Assembly: GCF_000423665.1 (NCBI RefSeq)
Contig: NZ_KE384071.1
Span: forward strand, 310,001 to 374,000
Direction of reading: 5' to 3'
Source: Solirubrobacter soli DSM 22325
GTDB taxonomy: Bacteria > Actinomycetota > Thermoleophilia > Solirubrobacterales > Solirubrobacteraceae
DNA length: 64,000 nt
In this document: positions 8,758 to 15,254 of the stretch, one piece after another
Numbering within the stretch: position 1 is the first letter of the stretch
Layout: each line of letters starts with the position of its first letter
Notes under the pieces: generated by a model
Told to the model about the DNA's origin: nothing
The model's database searches: none
Seen by the model: only the letters and a program-made list of their open reading frames with translations
Position numbers and translations under genes: made by a program

Positions 8758-9954
8758 TTAAACGGCGAGCACAGCTAGCCATTCGGGCGGGGCCTTCAGG
8801 ACCTCGATCCCGGTCGCCCCCCGCCAGGCGGCGAGGCGCTCCAACTCCTTGCGGATCGCTTGCGGCAGCCGCTTGCCTCGCGGCGCTGACGGCTCCTTGT
8901 GGACCGTGATCGCGCTCAGGACGCTGCGCTTGCGGTCGATCGCCAGATCGATGCGGGCGACGAGGCGGTCGCCGTCGAGCACCGGGAGCACGAAGTAGCC
9001 CCATTGGCGCTTGGGCTTGGGGACGTAGATCTCCAGGCGGTGGTGGAACCCGAACAGCGCCTCCGTGCGCGCGCGGTCGCAGAGCAGGTTGTCGAACGGG
9101 CTCAGGAGGGAGGTGCGGGGCTTGAACTCCGCGGTCTCGAGCGTCTCGAGGTCCTCGCTGTGGATCCACCAGTCGTCGCCGAGGCCGTCGACGGCGATCC
9201 GTTCGACGACGCCGTTCCTGCGCAGCCGTTCGAGGATCTGCGGCAGGTGCGGGTAGCGGTTGCGGGTGAAGTGGGCGCGGATGTGCGGGATGCGGCCCGC
9301 GCCGAGCGCCTTGATCGCGTAGGGCGCCGCGCGGTACGTGACTTCCTCGTCGGTCAGCCGCTCCTGCGGCGCGTCGGGGGCGACGCAGCGCTCGAGCAGG
9401 TCCCAGACGCGCTGCGTGCCCTCCCGGCGGCTGATGCCCGTCTGCCCGCGCACCCACATCAGGTCGAGCATGCGGTTGACGTTCGGGCGATTGGTCCACT
9501 CGTCCCTCGACTCGTAGCCGTCGACCGCACGGTCCTCGATCTCCCGCGCGCGCAGCGGGCCCTCGGCTTGGAGGCGCTCGAGGATGTGCGCGCGGAACTC
9601 GCCCTCCGCGTCCCACCAGGCGTTCTGCTTGGCGCGCCAGGCGCCGCCCTGCGGCGCCTTCATCGCGAAGCGGTGGATCGGGAGGTCCTCGCTGAGGACG
9701 TAGGAGGCTTCATGCGCCCAGTACTCGAACAGCGCGCGGTCGTTGTAGGCGAGTTGGTCGAAGGCCTGTTCGTCGAAGGCCCCGTGGCGGCTGAAGAGCA
9801 CGAGCAGGTGGTTGCGGGCGACCACCGCGGTCGGGTCGAGCTGCAGGCAGCGCAGGGCCTTGACGGTCTCGAGGATGTCCGTGGCGCGCGGCCCGGCGAG
9901 GCGCTGGTTGCGGATCGCGAGCCGGCGGATCGCGGTGGGCGCGACGGTGATCAC
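8758..9954 (-). CDS. YcaQ/AlkX-like winged-helix DNA glycosylase (HTH_42 family)
   Basis: A 398-residue protein of the HTH_42 family. E. coli YcaQ (AlkX), the best studied member, unhooks interstrand crosslinks by base excision. The N-terminal QLD (Q38-L39-D40) matches the Q-x-D/Q catalytic motif of this group. Further family features are an aromatic-rich middle (FEYWAHEASYVL), tandem winged helices at about 130-260 and a C-terminal beta barrel (RQWGYFVLPVLDGDRLVARIDL). The GTG start overlaps the stop of the ABC permease by four bases (GTGA), so it is the third gene of an exporter operon. That suggests resistance to, or self-protection from, a DNA-alkylating compound, although this is inference. 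Confidence 0.85.
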   Translation of the reverse strand: MITVAPTAIRRLAIRNQRLAGPRATDILETVKALRCLQLDPTAVVARNHLLVLFSRHGAFDEQAFDQLAYNDRALFEYWAHEASYVLSEDLPIHRFAMKAPQGGAWRAKQNAWWDAEGEFRAHILERLQAEGPLRAREIEDRAVDGYESRDEWTNRPNVNRMLDLMWVRGQTGISRREGTQRVWDLLERCVAPDAPQERLTDEEVTYRAAPYAIKALGAGRIPHIRAHFTRNRYPHLPQILERLRRNGVVERIAVDGLGDDWWIHSEDLETLETAEFKPRTSLLSPFDNLLCDRARTEALFGFHHRLEIYVPKPKRQWGYFVLPVLDGDRLVARIDLAIDRKRSVLSAITVHKEPSAPRGKRLPQAIRKELERLAAWRGATGIEVLKAPPEWLAVLAV

Positions 9955-10694
9955 CGGGTGAGCGTACGAAACAGGTAGGCGGCTCCCAGCCTGCCGATGG
10001 CGATGCCGGCGACGCACCACGCGACGGCGAGGATCGCCTCGTCGCCGACGGGCATGCCGAGCAGAAGCTCGCGGATCGTGTCGGCGATCGGGGTGACCGG
10101 CTGGTGCGCGGCGACCCAGCTCAGACCGTCCGGCATCGACTCCGGCGGTACGAACGCGCTCGACACATACGGCGCGAACGCGGCGATGAAGGTGCAGGCG
10201 CCGGCCGCTTCCACGCTCTTGGTCAGGAGTCCGAAGCACGCGGCGAGCCAGCTGATCGCGGTCATCACCGCGAGCAGGAGCCCGGCGACGGCGAGCCATT
10301 GGAGAGGGCCTGCCTCGGGGCGGAAGCCGCAGATGAGCGCGATCCCGATGACGAGCATCGTGGAGACGACGTTGCGGATCACGCTGGCGGTCACGTGTCC
10401 GGTCAGGACCGCGGCGGACGAGATCGGGAGCGTGCGGAAGCGGTCGATCACGCCCGTGGTCATGTCCAGCGCCACCGCGACCGCGGTGCCCGCGGACCCG
10501 AAGCCCGCGCACAGGACGATGATGCCGGGGACGACGTAGTCCACGTAGCGGCCGCCGGTGTCGATGGCGCCGCCGAAGACGTAGACGAACATCAGGAGGA
10601 TCGCGACCGGCAGCAGGATCGCGGTGAGGAGGGCGTCGATGCTGCGGACGCTGTGCTTGAGGCTGCGGTCGATGAAGGTCAGCGAATCGGTCAT
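9951..10694 (-). CDS. ABC-2 type drug exporter permease (DrrB-like)
   Basis: A 247-residue membrane protein with about six transmembrane helices and the ABC-2 organisation seen in daunorubicin/doxorubicin exporter permeases. Features include an N-terminal amphipathic stretch (LTFIDRSLKHSVRS), a first TM region ending MFVYVFGGA, and the conserved loop DMTTGVIDRFRTLPIS before TM3. The ATG overlaps the stop of the ATPase gene by four bases (ATGA). With that ATPase it should form a homodimer-based exporter for a hydrophobic compound. The substrate is unknown; the linked DNA glycosylase suggests a genotoxic compound. Confidence 0.9.
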   Translation of the reverse strand: MTDSLTFIDRSLKHSVRSIDALLTAILLPVAILLMFVYVFGGAIDTGGRYVDYVVPGIIVLCAGFGSAGTAVAVALDMTTGVIDRFRTLPISSAAVLTGHVTASVIRNVVSTMLVIGIALICGFRPEAGPLQWLAVAGLLLAVMTAISWLAACFGLLTKSVEAAGACTFIAAFAPYVSSAFVPPESMPDGLSWVAAHQPVTPIADTIRELLLGMPVGDEAILAVAWCVAGIAIGRLGAAYLFRTLTR

Positions 10695-11578
10695 GTCAGT
10701 GCCAGGAAGACCTCGTCGAGGGTGGGCTTGTGGAGCTCGAGGCGGGCGATCGGGAGCCCGTCGAGGGCGTCGAGGACGCGGCGGACGTCTTGTGGCCCGC
10801 CCGCCGGAAGCCGCAGGGTCGCCGCCTGCGCGCGTCCCCCGACTCGCAAGGCCGCCGCTTCGCACGTCGCCGCGTCCGCGAAGATCAGCTCGAGGGTCTC
10901 CTCGCCGACGCGCTGTTTGAGCTCCTGCGCGGTGCCTTGGGCCGCGATCCGGCCGTCGTTGACGACCGCGATGCGCTTCGCGAGGCGGTCCGCCTCTTCG
11001 AGGTACTGGGTGGTGAGCAGGATCGTGGCGCCATCGTCGGCGAGCGCCTGGACGGCCTCCCAGACCGCGAGACGGCTGCGCGGGTCCAGGCCGGTGCTCG
11101 GCTCGTCGAGGAAGATCACCTCGGGCTTGGAGATCAGGCTCATCGCGAGATCCAGGCGGCGCCGCATGCCACCGCTGTAGGTCTCCACGCGGCGGTCGGC
11201 CGCGTCTTCGAGATCGAAGCGCTCGAGCAGGTCGTCGGTGAGCCGCCGCGGGTTCTTCACACGGCGCAGGCGGGCCATCATCTTGAGGTTCTCGGCGCCG
11301 GTCAGGACGCCGTCCACCGCCGCTTCCTGCGCGGTCAGGCTGATCCGCCTGCGGACCTCCTTGCGCTGCGTGACCACGTCGTGGCCGGCGACGCGCGCGG
11401 AGCCCTCGTCCGGCTCTAGGAGCGTGGCGAGGATGCGGACGGTCGTGGTCTTGCCGGCGCCGTTCGGTCCGAGCAGCGCGAACACCTCGCCGGCTTCGAT
11501 CTCGAGGTCGAGACCCTCGAGCACCTTGTGGGTGCCGAAGGCCTTCGTGAGGCCACGTGCCTCGATTGTGTATGCCAT
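10691..11578 (-). CDS. ABC exporter ATPase (DrrA-like)
   Basis: A 295-residue cytosolic ABC ATPase. Visible motifs: Walker A GPNGAGKTT, signature YSGGMRRRL, Walker B VIFLDEPSTGLDP, and an H-loop-type LLTTQYLEEADRL. The C-terminal extension after about residue 215 is typical of the DrrA/CcmA drug-export group. A longer frame starts at 11614, but the ATG at 11578 begins exactly at the conserved YTIEARGLTKAFG strand, and the longer version would run into the divergent TetR promoter. The start codon lies inside a 21-bp palindrome (11565-11585), so repressor binding there would directly block expression. Confidence 0.92.
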   Translation of the reverse strand: MAYTIEARGLTKAFGTHKVLEGLDLEIEAGEVFALLGPNGAGKTTTVRILATLLEPDEGSARVAGHDVVTQRKEVRRRISLTAQEAAVDGVLTGAENLKMMARLRRVKNPRRLTDDLLERFDLEDAADRRVETYSGGMRRRLDLAMSLISKPEVIFLDEPSTGLDPRSRLAVWEAVQALADDGATILLTTQYLEEADRLAKRIAVVNDGRIAAQGTAQELKQRVGEETLELIFADAATCEAAALRVGGRAQAATLRLPAGGPQDVRRVLDALDGLPIARLELHKPTLDEVFLALT

Positions 11579-11600
11579 ACACAATGTGTACCACATACAC
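11565..11600. promoter_or_regulatory. TetR-type operator in the divergent exporter/tetR promoter
   Basis: 11565-11585 is a perfect palindrome, half-site ATTGTGTATG with a one-base centre. It overlaps the ATPase start codon (11576-11578). A second, weaker inverted pair (GTGTA, five bases, TACAC) lies at 11586-11600 just before the tetR ATG at 11608. The TGTGTA/TACACA halves recur in both. The position between a TetR gene and its likely target exporter supports an autoregulatory operator. Confidence 0.8.
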
Positions 11601-11607
11601 TTACGCC

Positions 11608-12234
11608 ATGCCAAGGGGACTTTCGGTGGAGTTGGTGGTGGACGCCGCGGTCGAGATCGCCGACGAGGCGGGGCTCGGCGCGGTGACCATGGCCGCGGTC
11701 GCCAAGCGCTGCGGGTTCACGACGATGTCGCTCTACCGCCACGTGACGGGCAAGGACGATCTGGTGCGGCGCATGCTCGACGTCACGCTCGGCACGGCGC
11801 CCACCTTGTCGTCCTCGGGGTGGCGCGCGGGGCTCGAGCAGTGGTCGCGGGACATGCTCGCCGTGCTCGACGAGCACCCGTGGGGCATCGACGTGCCGAT
11901 CACCGGCATGCTCGGCACGCACGCCCAGCTCTCCTGGCTCGACCGCGGGCTGGAGGCGCTGCGTTCGACCGGGTTGGACGAAGGCGTGAAGGCCGAGCTC
12001 GTGCTGTTGGTGAACGGCTACGTCTTCTGGGCCGCCCGCCTGCGGCTGCAGGTGCCCGACGAGGCCGTCGAGGTCGTCCCTTCGGGGTTCGACCTCTCGG
12101 CCTACCCGTCCTTGAAGGTCGCGGTCGAGGCGGGCATCTTCACCGACGAGTCCTCCACCCGCGACGAGGACTTCGAATTCGGGCTCGCCCGCGTGCTGGA
12201 CGGGATCGCCGTCGCGATCGGCCGCGTAGGCTGA
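11608..12234 (+). CDS. TetR-family transcriptional repressor
   Basis: A 208-residue regulator. The N-terminal 55 residues form the TetR helix-turn-helix (VDAAVEIADEAGLGAVTMAAVAKRCG, then FTTMSLYRHVTGKDDL), followed by an all-helical ligand domain like that of TetR_C drug regulators. The frame is open upstream, but the ATG at 11608 starts the conserved helix 1. The gene is divergent from the ABC exporter operon and shares a 29-base intergenic region with a perfect palindrome. It probably represses the exporter/glycosylase operon and itself until a drug is bound. The ribokinase gene starts six bases after its stop, so read-through into it is likely. Confidence 0.9.
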   Translation: MPRGLSVELVVDAAVEIADEAGLGAVTMAAVAKRCGFTTMSLYRHVTGKDDLVRRMLDVTLGTAPTLSSSGWRAGLEQWSRDMLAVLDEHPWGIDVPITGMLGTHAQLSWLDRGLEALRSTGLDEGVKAELVLLVNGYVFWAARLRLQVPDEAVEVVPSGFDLSAYPSLKVAVEAGIFTDESSTRDEDFEFGLARVLDGIAVAIGRVG

Positions 12235-12240
12235 TCGCCC

Positions 12241-13323
12241 GTGCGTGTCGTCGTCGTCGGATCGATCAACGTGGACCTCGTCGTCTCGGTCGCCCGGCTG
12301 CCCGCGGCCGGCGAGACCGTGGCGGGCGGGCGCTTCGCCCGCTTCGGCGGCGGCAAGTCCGCCAACCAGGCCGTCGCCGCGGCGCGGGTGGGCGCAGCGG
12401 TCGCGTTCGTCGGCGCCGTCGGCGCCGACGAGATGGGCGACGGCGCCGTCTCCGAACTGGCGCGCGAGGGCATCGACATCTCCGGCGTCGCACGCGTGGA
12501 CGCCCCGACCGGCGTGGCGCTGATCGTCGTCGACGCCTCCGGCGAGAACCAGATCGCCGTCGCCTCGGGCGCCAACGCCGCCCTCACCGCGCCCCACGCG
12601 ACCGCCGCCCTGAACACCCTCCTCGACCCCGCCCGCGCGTCCTCACCGCCCGCCCCCGCGGCGCCTTCGTCCTCACCGCCCGCCGCCACGGCGTCCTCAC
12701 CGCCCGCCGCCACCGCGCCCGCGTTCTCACCGCCCGCCCCCGCGGCGGCCGCGTCCTCACCGCCCGCCCCCGCGGCGGCCGCGTCCTCATCGCCCGCCCC
12801 CGCGGCGTCCTCCCCCGCGACCCCTCCACGCGGCGTCGTTCTCCTCTGCAACGAGGTCGCCCCCGACGTCGTCGCGGCGGCGGCGCGAGCGGCGAACGCC
12901 GCGGGCTGGCCGGTCGTGCTGAACCCCGCGCCCGCCCGCGAGCTGCCCGACGCGACCTTCGCCGTGCTGACGCCCAACGCGTCCGAGGCCGCTGAGCTCA
13001 CCGGCTGTGACGACCCGGAGGCGGCCGCGCGCGAGCTCGTCGCCCGCACCGGCGCCGCCGTGCTGATCACGCTCGGCGGTGACGGCGCGCTTCTACTCGA
13101 ACCGGGCGGCTCACCGGTGCGGTTGCCGGCCGCGAAGGTCGACGTCGTCGACACGACCGGCGCCGGCGACACCGTCAACGGCGCGCTCGCCGCCGAGCTC
13201 GCCCGTGGGTCCGCACTCGCGGACGCCGCCCGCTTCGCGCTCTCCGCCGCGGCCCTCTCCACCACCGCCGCCGGCGCCCGCGGCGGCATGCCCACCCGCG
13301 CCGCCGTCGAGGCCGCCCGATGA
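12241..13323 (+). CDS. Ribokinase-like PfkB sugar kinase with low-complexity insert
   Basis: A 360-residue PfkB-family kinase (ATP-dependent phosphorylation of ribose or a similar sugar). The N-terminal GSINVDLV and GGGKSANQA motifs are ribokinase-like. DTTGAGDTVNGA at 304-314 holds the anion hole and catalytic base D310. Residues about 131-197 are a Pro/Ala/Ser repeat inserted exactly where family members have one helix-strand connection (before GVVLLCNEVAPDVV); without it the protein would have the normal length of about 295-300. The insert is encoded by imperfect 21-30 nt tandem repeats. The kinase core appears intact, so the insert is probably a flexible surface loop. The ATGA end is coupled to a small repeat ORF. 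Confidence 0.88.
   Translation: MRVVVVGSINVDLVVSVARLPAAGETVAGGRFARFGGGKSANQAVAAARVGAAVAFVGAVGADEMGDGAVSELAREGIDISGVARVDAPTGVALIVVDASGENQIAVASGANAALTAPHATAALNTLLDPARASSPPAPAAPSSSPPAATASSPPAATAPAFSPPAPAAAASSPPAPAAAASSSPAPAASSPATPPRGVVLLCNEVAPDVVAAAARAANAAGWPVVLNPAPARELPDATFAVLTPNASEAAELTGCDDPEAAARELVARTGAAVLITLGGDGALLLEPGGSPVRLPAAKVDVVDTTGAGDTVNGALAAELARGSALADAARFALSAAALSTTAAGARGGMPTRAAVEAAR
12631..12832 (+). repeat. In-frame GC-rich tandem repeat inside the ribokinase gene
   Basis: About seven imperfect copies of a unit around GCGTCCTCACCGCCCGCC, separated by CCCGCGGCG-type filler, with periods of 21-30 nt (all multiples of three). They encode SSPPAPAAA-like peptide units. Variation between units is mostly single bases and whole-codon gains or losses, consistent with slippage or unequal exchange under reading-frame selection. 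Confidence 0.85.
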
Positions 13324-13511
13324 CTCCGCCCGCCGCCGCGCGCCGCCCCACCGCGCCCACTCCGCCCGCCGCCGCCCACCGGCCCACCGCGCCCACTCCG
13401 CCCGCCATCGCGCGCCGGCCCACCGCGCCCACTTCGCCCGCCGCCGCCCACCGGCCCGCCGCGCCCACTCCGCCCGCCGCCCACCGGCCCACTCCGCCCG
13501 CCGCCACGTGA
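13320..13511 (+). CDS. Possible small Pro/Ala/His/Arg-rich repeat protein
   Basis: A 63-codon ORF made entirely of a 12-residue repeat (TPPAAAHRPTAP and variants). It begins at the ATG that overlaps the ribokinase stop (ATGA), and its stop overlaps the GTG start of the phosphoesterase (GTGA), so it sits in the operon exactly as a coupled gene would. No known family matches. Because repeat DNA easily stays open, it could equally be a non-functional coupling leader between the two enzymes. Confidence 0.35.
   Translation: MTPPAAARRPTAPTPPAAAHRPTAPTPPAIARRPTAPTSPAAAHRPAAPTPPAAHRPTPPAAT
13333..13505 (+). repeat. 36-nt tandem repeat array between ribokinase and phosphoesterase
   Basis: Four near-complete copies of a 36-nt unit (core ACTCCGCCCGCCGCC then GCCCACCGGCCC) followed by shortened copies, contiguous without spacers. 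The unit length is a multiple of three. Sequence style (CCGCCCGCC runs) resembles the repeat inside the ribokinase gene 500 bases upstream, suggesting a common origin. Confidence 0.85.
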
Positions 13512-14332
13512 ATCTCCCCGCCTCCCTTCTCGGCGCCGGACTCGCCGCCGGCGCCGGGCTCGCGGCCTACGCGGGGTTCGTCGAGCCGCGCCGGCTCGTC
13601 GTGCGGGAGCTCGAGCTCGCGTTGCCGCACTGGCCCGCGCGGCTCGCGGGGCTCACCGCCGGGGTGATGTCCGACCTCCACGCCGGGGTTCCTCACGCGG
13701 GCCTCAAGGCGATCCGGCGCGCCGTGGACGAGCTCAACGCGCGCGAGCCGGACGTGCACCTGCTGCTCGGGGACTACCTCGACGCGAGCCAGAAGTGGCG
13801 CAAGCCGCTCACGCCGGAACAGGTCGCGGAGGAGCTCGCGCGGCTCGAAAGCCCCAACGGCACGGTCGCCGTGATCGGCAATCACGACTGGCGCAACTCG
13901 GGCGACCGGATGTGGCGGGCGCTCGAGCAGGTCGGGATCACCGTGCTCGAGGACGAGGCGGTCGAGGTCGCCGGGTTCTGGGTGGCGGGGCTCGCCGACC
14001 TGCGGCATCGCCGCCCCGACATCGGCAAGGCGCTGCGCGACATCCCGGCCGGGGCGCCCGTGCTCATGCTCAGCCACGACCCGGACCTGTTCCCGGGCGT
14101 GCCGAACCGGGTCAGCCTGACGCTCTCCGGTCACACGCACGGTGGGCAGGTCGCGATCCCGGGCCTGCGCCGGCCGATGCTCCCGTCCTACTACGGCGAG
14201 CGCTACGCGCGCGGCCACATCGTCGAGCACGGCCGCCATCTGCTCGTCACCAGCGGCGTCGGCACGTCGGGTCTGCCGATCCGGTTCCTCGCCCCGCCCG
14301 AGGTCTACGTCCTGACCTTGCGTAACCTCTGA
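13508..14332 (+). CDS. Membrane-anchored calcineurin-like metallophosphoesterase
   Basis: A 274-residue protein. Residues 1-25 form a hydrophobic N-terminal anchor or signal, followed by a metallophosphoesterase domain. Motifs in order: MSDLHAG (D-x-H metal ligands), LLLGDYLD (GD), IGNHDWRN (GNHD), LSHDPDLF (H) and SGHTHGGQ (GHTH). This set is typical of YkuE/YaeI-type enzymes that hydrolyse phosphodiesters such as UDP-diacylglucosamine-like lipids. The GTG start is chosen because it overlaps the stop of the small repeat ORF and gives a sensible N-terminal helix; the frame is open further upstream through repeat DNA. Confidence 0.87.
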   Translation: MNLPASLLGAGLAAGAGLAAYAGFVEPRRLVVRELELALPHWPARLAGLTAGVMSDLHAGVPHAGLKAIRRAVDELNAREPDVHLLLGDYLDASQKWRKPLTPEQVAEELARLESPNGTVAVIGNHDWRNSGDRMWRALEQVGITVLEDEAVEVAGFWVAGLADLRHRRPDIGKALRDIPAGAPVLMLSHDPDLFPGVPNRVSLTLSGHTHGGQVAIPGLRRPMLPSYYGERYARGHIVEHGRHLLVTSGVGTSGLPIRFLAPPEVYVLTLRNL

Positions 14333-14338
14333 GTTACG
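14321..14338. promoter_or_regulatory. Inverted repeat upstream of the SRPBCC-arsR pair
   Basis: CGTAAC, six bases, GTTACG, immediately followed by another GTAAC half-site (GTGTAACC). It overlaps the stop of the phosphoesterase gene and lies 18 bases before the ATG at 14356. A second pair with the same half-sites is at 15204-15231, after arsR. It could be the ArsR binding site. Confidence 0.5.
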
Positions 14339-14355
14339 TGTAACCTGACGGTGAC

Positions 14356-14778
14356 ATGACCGACTCCATCGAACGCACCATCCTCATCGCCGCGCCGATC
14401 GAGCGCGTCTGGGACATCGTCACCACGCCCGAGCACATGGGCCGCTGGTTCGGCGACGCCGGGGCCGAGCGCGACGGCGACGTCATCAAGATGCGCTGGG
14501 CCGAGCACGGCGAGGCCGAGCTGCGCGTCGTCCGCGCCGACGCCCCCACCGACTTCGCCTACCGCTGGGACGCCAATATCCCCGGGATCGGCGACACGCT
14601 GGTCGAGTTCACGCTCGCCACCGAGGGCGACCGCACCCGCGTCACCGTCGTCGAGTCCGGCTGGACCGAGCTGCGCACGAGCGCCGAGGAGCAGGCCCGC
14701 CTCCAAGAGGGCAACACCCGCGGGTGGAAGCACGAACTGGGCGACCTGGAGCAGTACGCGGCGCAAGTGGCGGTGTGA
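14356..14778 (+). CDS. SRPBCC / AHSA1-like domain protein
   Basis: A 140-residue START-like (SRPBCC) protein of the activator-of-Hsp90-ATPase-homologue type. It has the N-terminal strand ERTILIAAPIERVWDIVTTPEHMGRWF and the C-terminal helix GWKHELGDLEQYAAQVA, both characteristic of this fold, which binds hydrophobic ligands in a deep cavity. Members are very often encoded with an ArsR-type repressor as here; the overlap is four bases (GTGA). The ligand and biological role are unknown. Confidence 0.87.
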   Translation: MTDSIERTILIAAPIERVWDIVTTPEHMGRWFGDAGAERDGDVIKMRWAEHGEAELRVVRADAPTDFAYRWDANIPGIGDTLVEFTLATEGDRTRVTVVESGWTELRTSAEEQARLQEGNTRGWKHELGDLEQYAAQVAV

Positions 14779-15101
14779 CCGAGGACGTCTTCACCGCCCT
14801 CGCGGACCCGACCCGCCGCCGGGTCCTCGACCTGCTGGCCGAGCACGGGCACGGCACGGCGACCTCACTGGCCGCCGAGCTGCCCGTGAGCCGGCCGGCG
14901 GTCATCAAGCATCTCGCCGTCCTCGACCGCGCCGGGCTCGTCGCCGCGCAGCGTCACGGGCGCGAGGTTCGCTACGTGGTGTGCTCCGCTCCGCTTCAGG
15001 AGACGGCGGCGTGGATGGCGAAGCTCGCGGCGTCGTGGGACGCGCGCCTGGACGCGATCCGCTCCCTCGCCGAAGACTCCACACGCGAAGCGCGAGGATG
15101 A
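14775..15101 (+). CDS. ArsR-family winged-helix regulator
   Basis: A 108-residue protein with the ArsR fold: helix 1 FTALADPTRRRVLDLLAEHG, recognition region LAAELPVSRPAVIKHLAVLDRAGLV, and wing QRHGREVRYVV. No cysteine cluster for metal sensing is visible, so it belongs to the non-metal branch commonly paired with SRPBCC proteins. It starts at the GTG overlapping the SRPBCC stop. Likely autorepressor of the two-gene operon; candidate half-sites GTAAC flank the operon on both sides. Confidence 0.9.
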   Translation: MTEDVFTALADPTRRRVLDLLAEHGHGTATSLAAELPVSRPAVIKHLAVLDRAGLVAAQRHGREVRYVVCSAPLQETAAWMAKLAASWDARLDAIRSLAEDSTREARG

Positions 15102-15192
15102 TCACCGCGAACACGGCGAGTATCCACACCCCCTTCACCAGCACGATCACGATGAAGGCGATCCACAGGGCGAGCGCGATTTTTCGCACCAT
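14905..15192 (-). CDS. Possible small membrane protein antisense to arsR
   Basis: The first 43 residues (MVRKIALALWIAFIVIVLVK, then GVWILAVFAVIILALRVWSL) form two clear hydrophobic helices. They are encoded in the otherwise empty 15102-15192 stretch with high-GC third positions, as expected of a real gene. The remaining residues are low-complexity Arg/Pro and read antisense through arsR, so the true product may be short or the frame fortuitous. No ribosome site is visible. The upstream inverted repeat (15204-15231) shares half-sites with the one before the SRPBCC gene. Confidence 0.3.
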   Translation of the reverse strand: MVRKIALALWIAFIVIVLVKGVWILAVFAVIILALRVWSLRRGSGSRPGARPTTPRASPSTPPSPEAERSTPRSEPRARDAARRRARRGRGRRDA

Positions 15193-15203
15193 TGGCACGA
15201 AGT

Positions 15204-15231
15204 TGTAACGATCGCGCGTAGATCCGTTACA
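15204..15231. promoter_or_regulatory. GTAACG inverted repeat
   Basis: TGTAACG at 15204-15210 and CGTTACA at 15225-15231, separated by 14 bases. It lies upstream of both the possible small membrane gene (minus strand) and the AbiEi/DUF559 gene (plus strand). The halves match those at 14321-14338, so one regulator, possibly the intervening ArsR, may bind both. Confidence 0.45.
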
Positions 15232-15254
15232 CGAAACGCCGCAGCATCCAGGGG

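Noticed and set aside
12241..13323. Ribokinase as a pseudogene because of its odd middle region
   Set aside because: The reading frame is continuous, both halves keep family motifs including the catalytic Asp, and the insert lies in a loop position.
13320..13511. 36-nt repeats as a CRISPR array
   Set aside because: Repeats are directly adjacent with no unique spacers, are coding in frame, and no cas genes are nearby.
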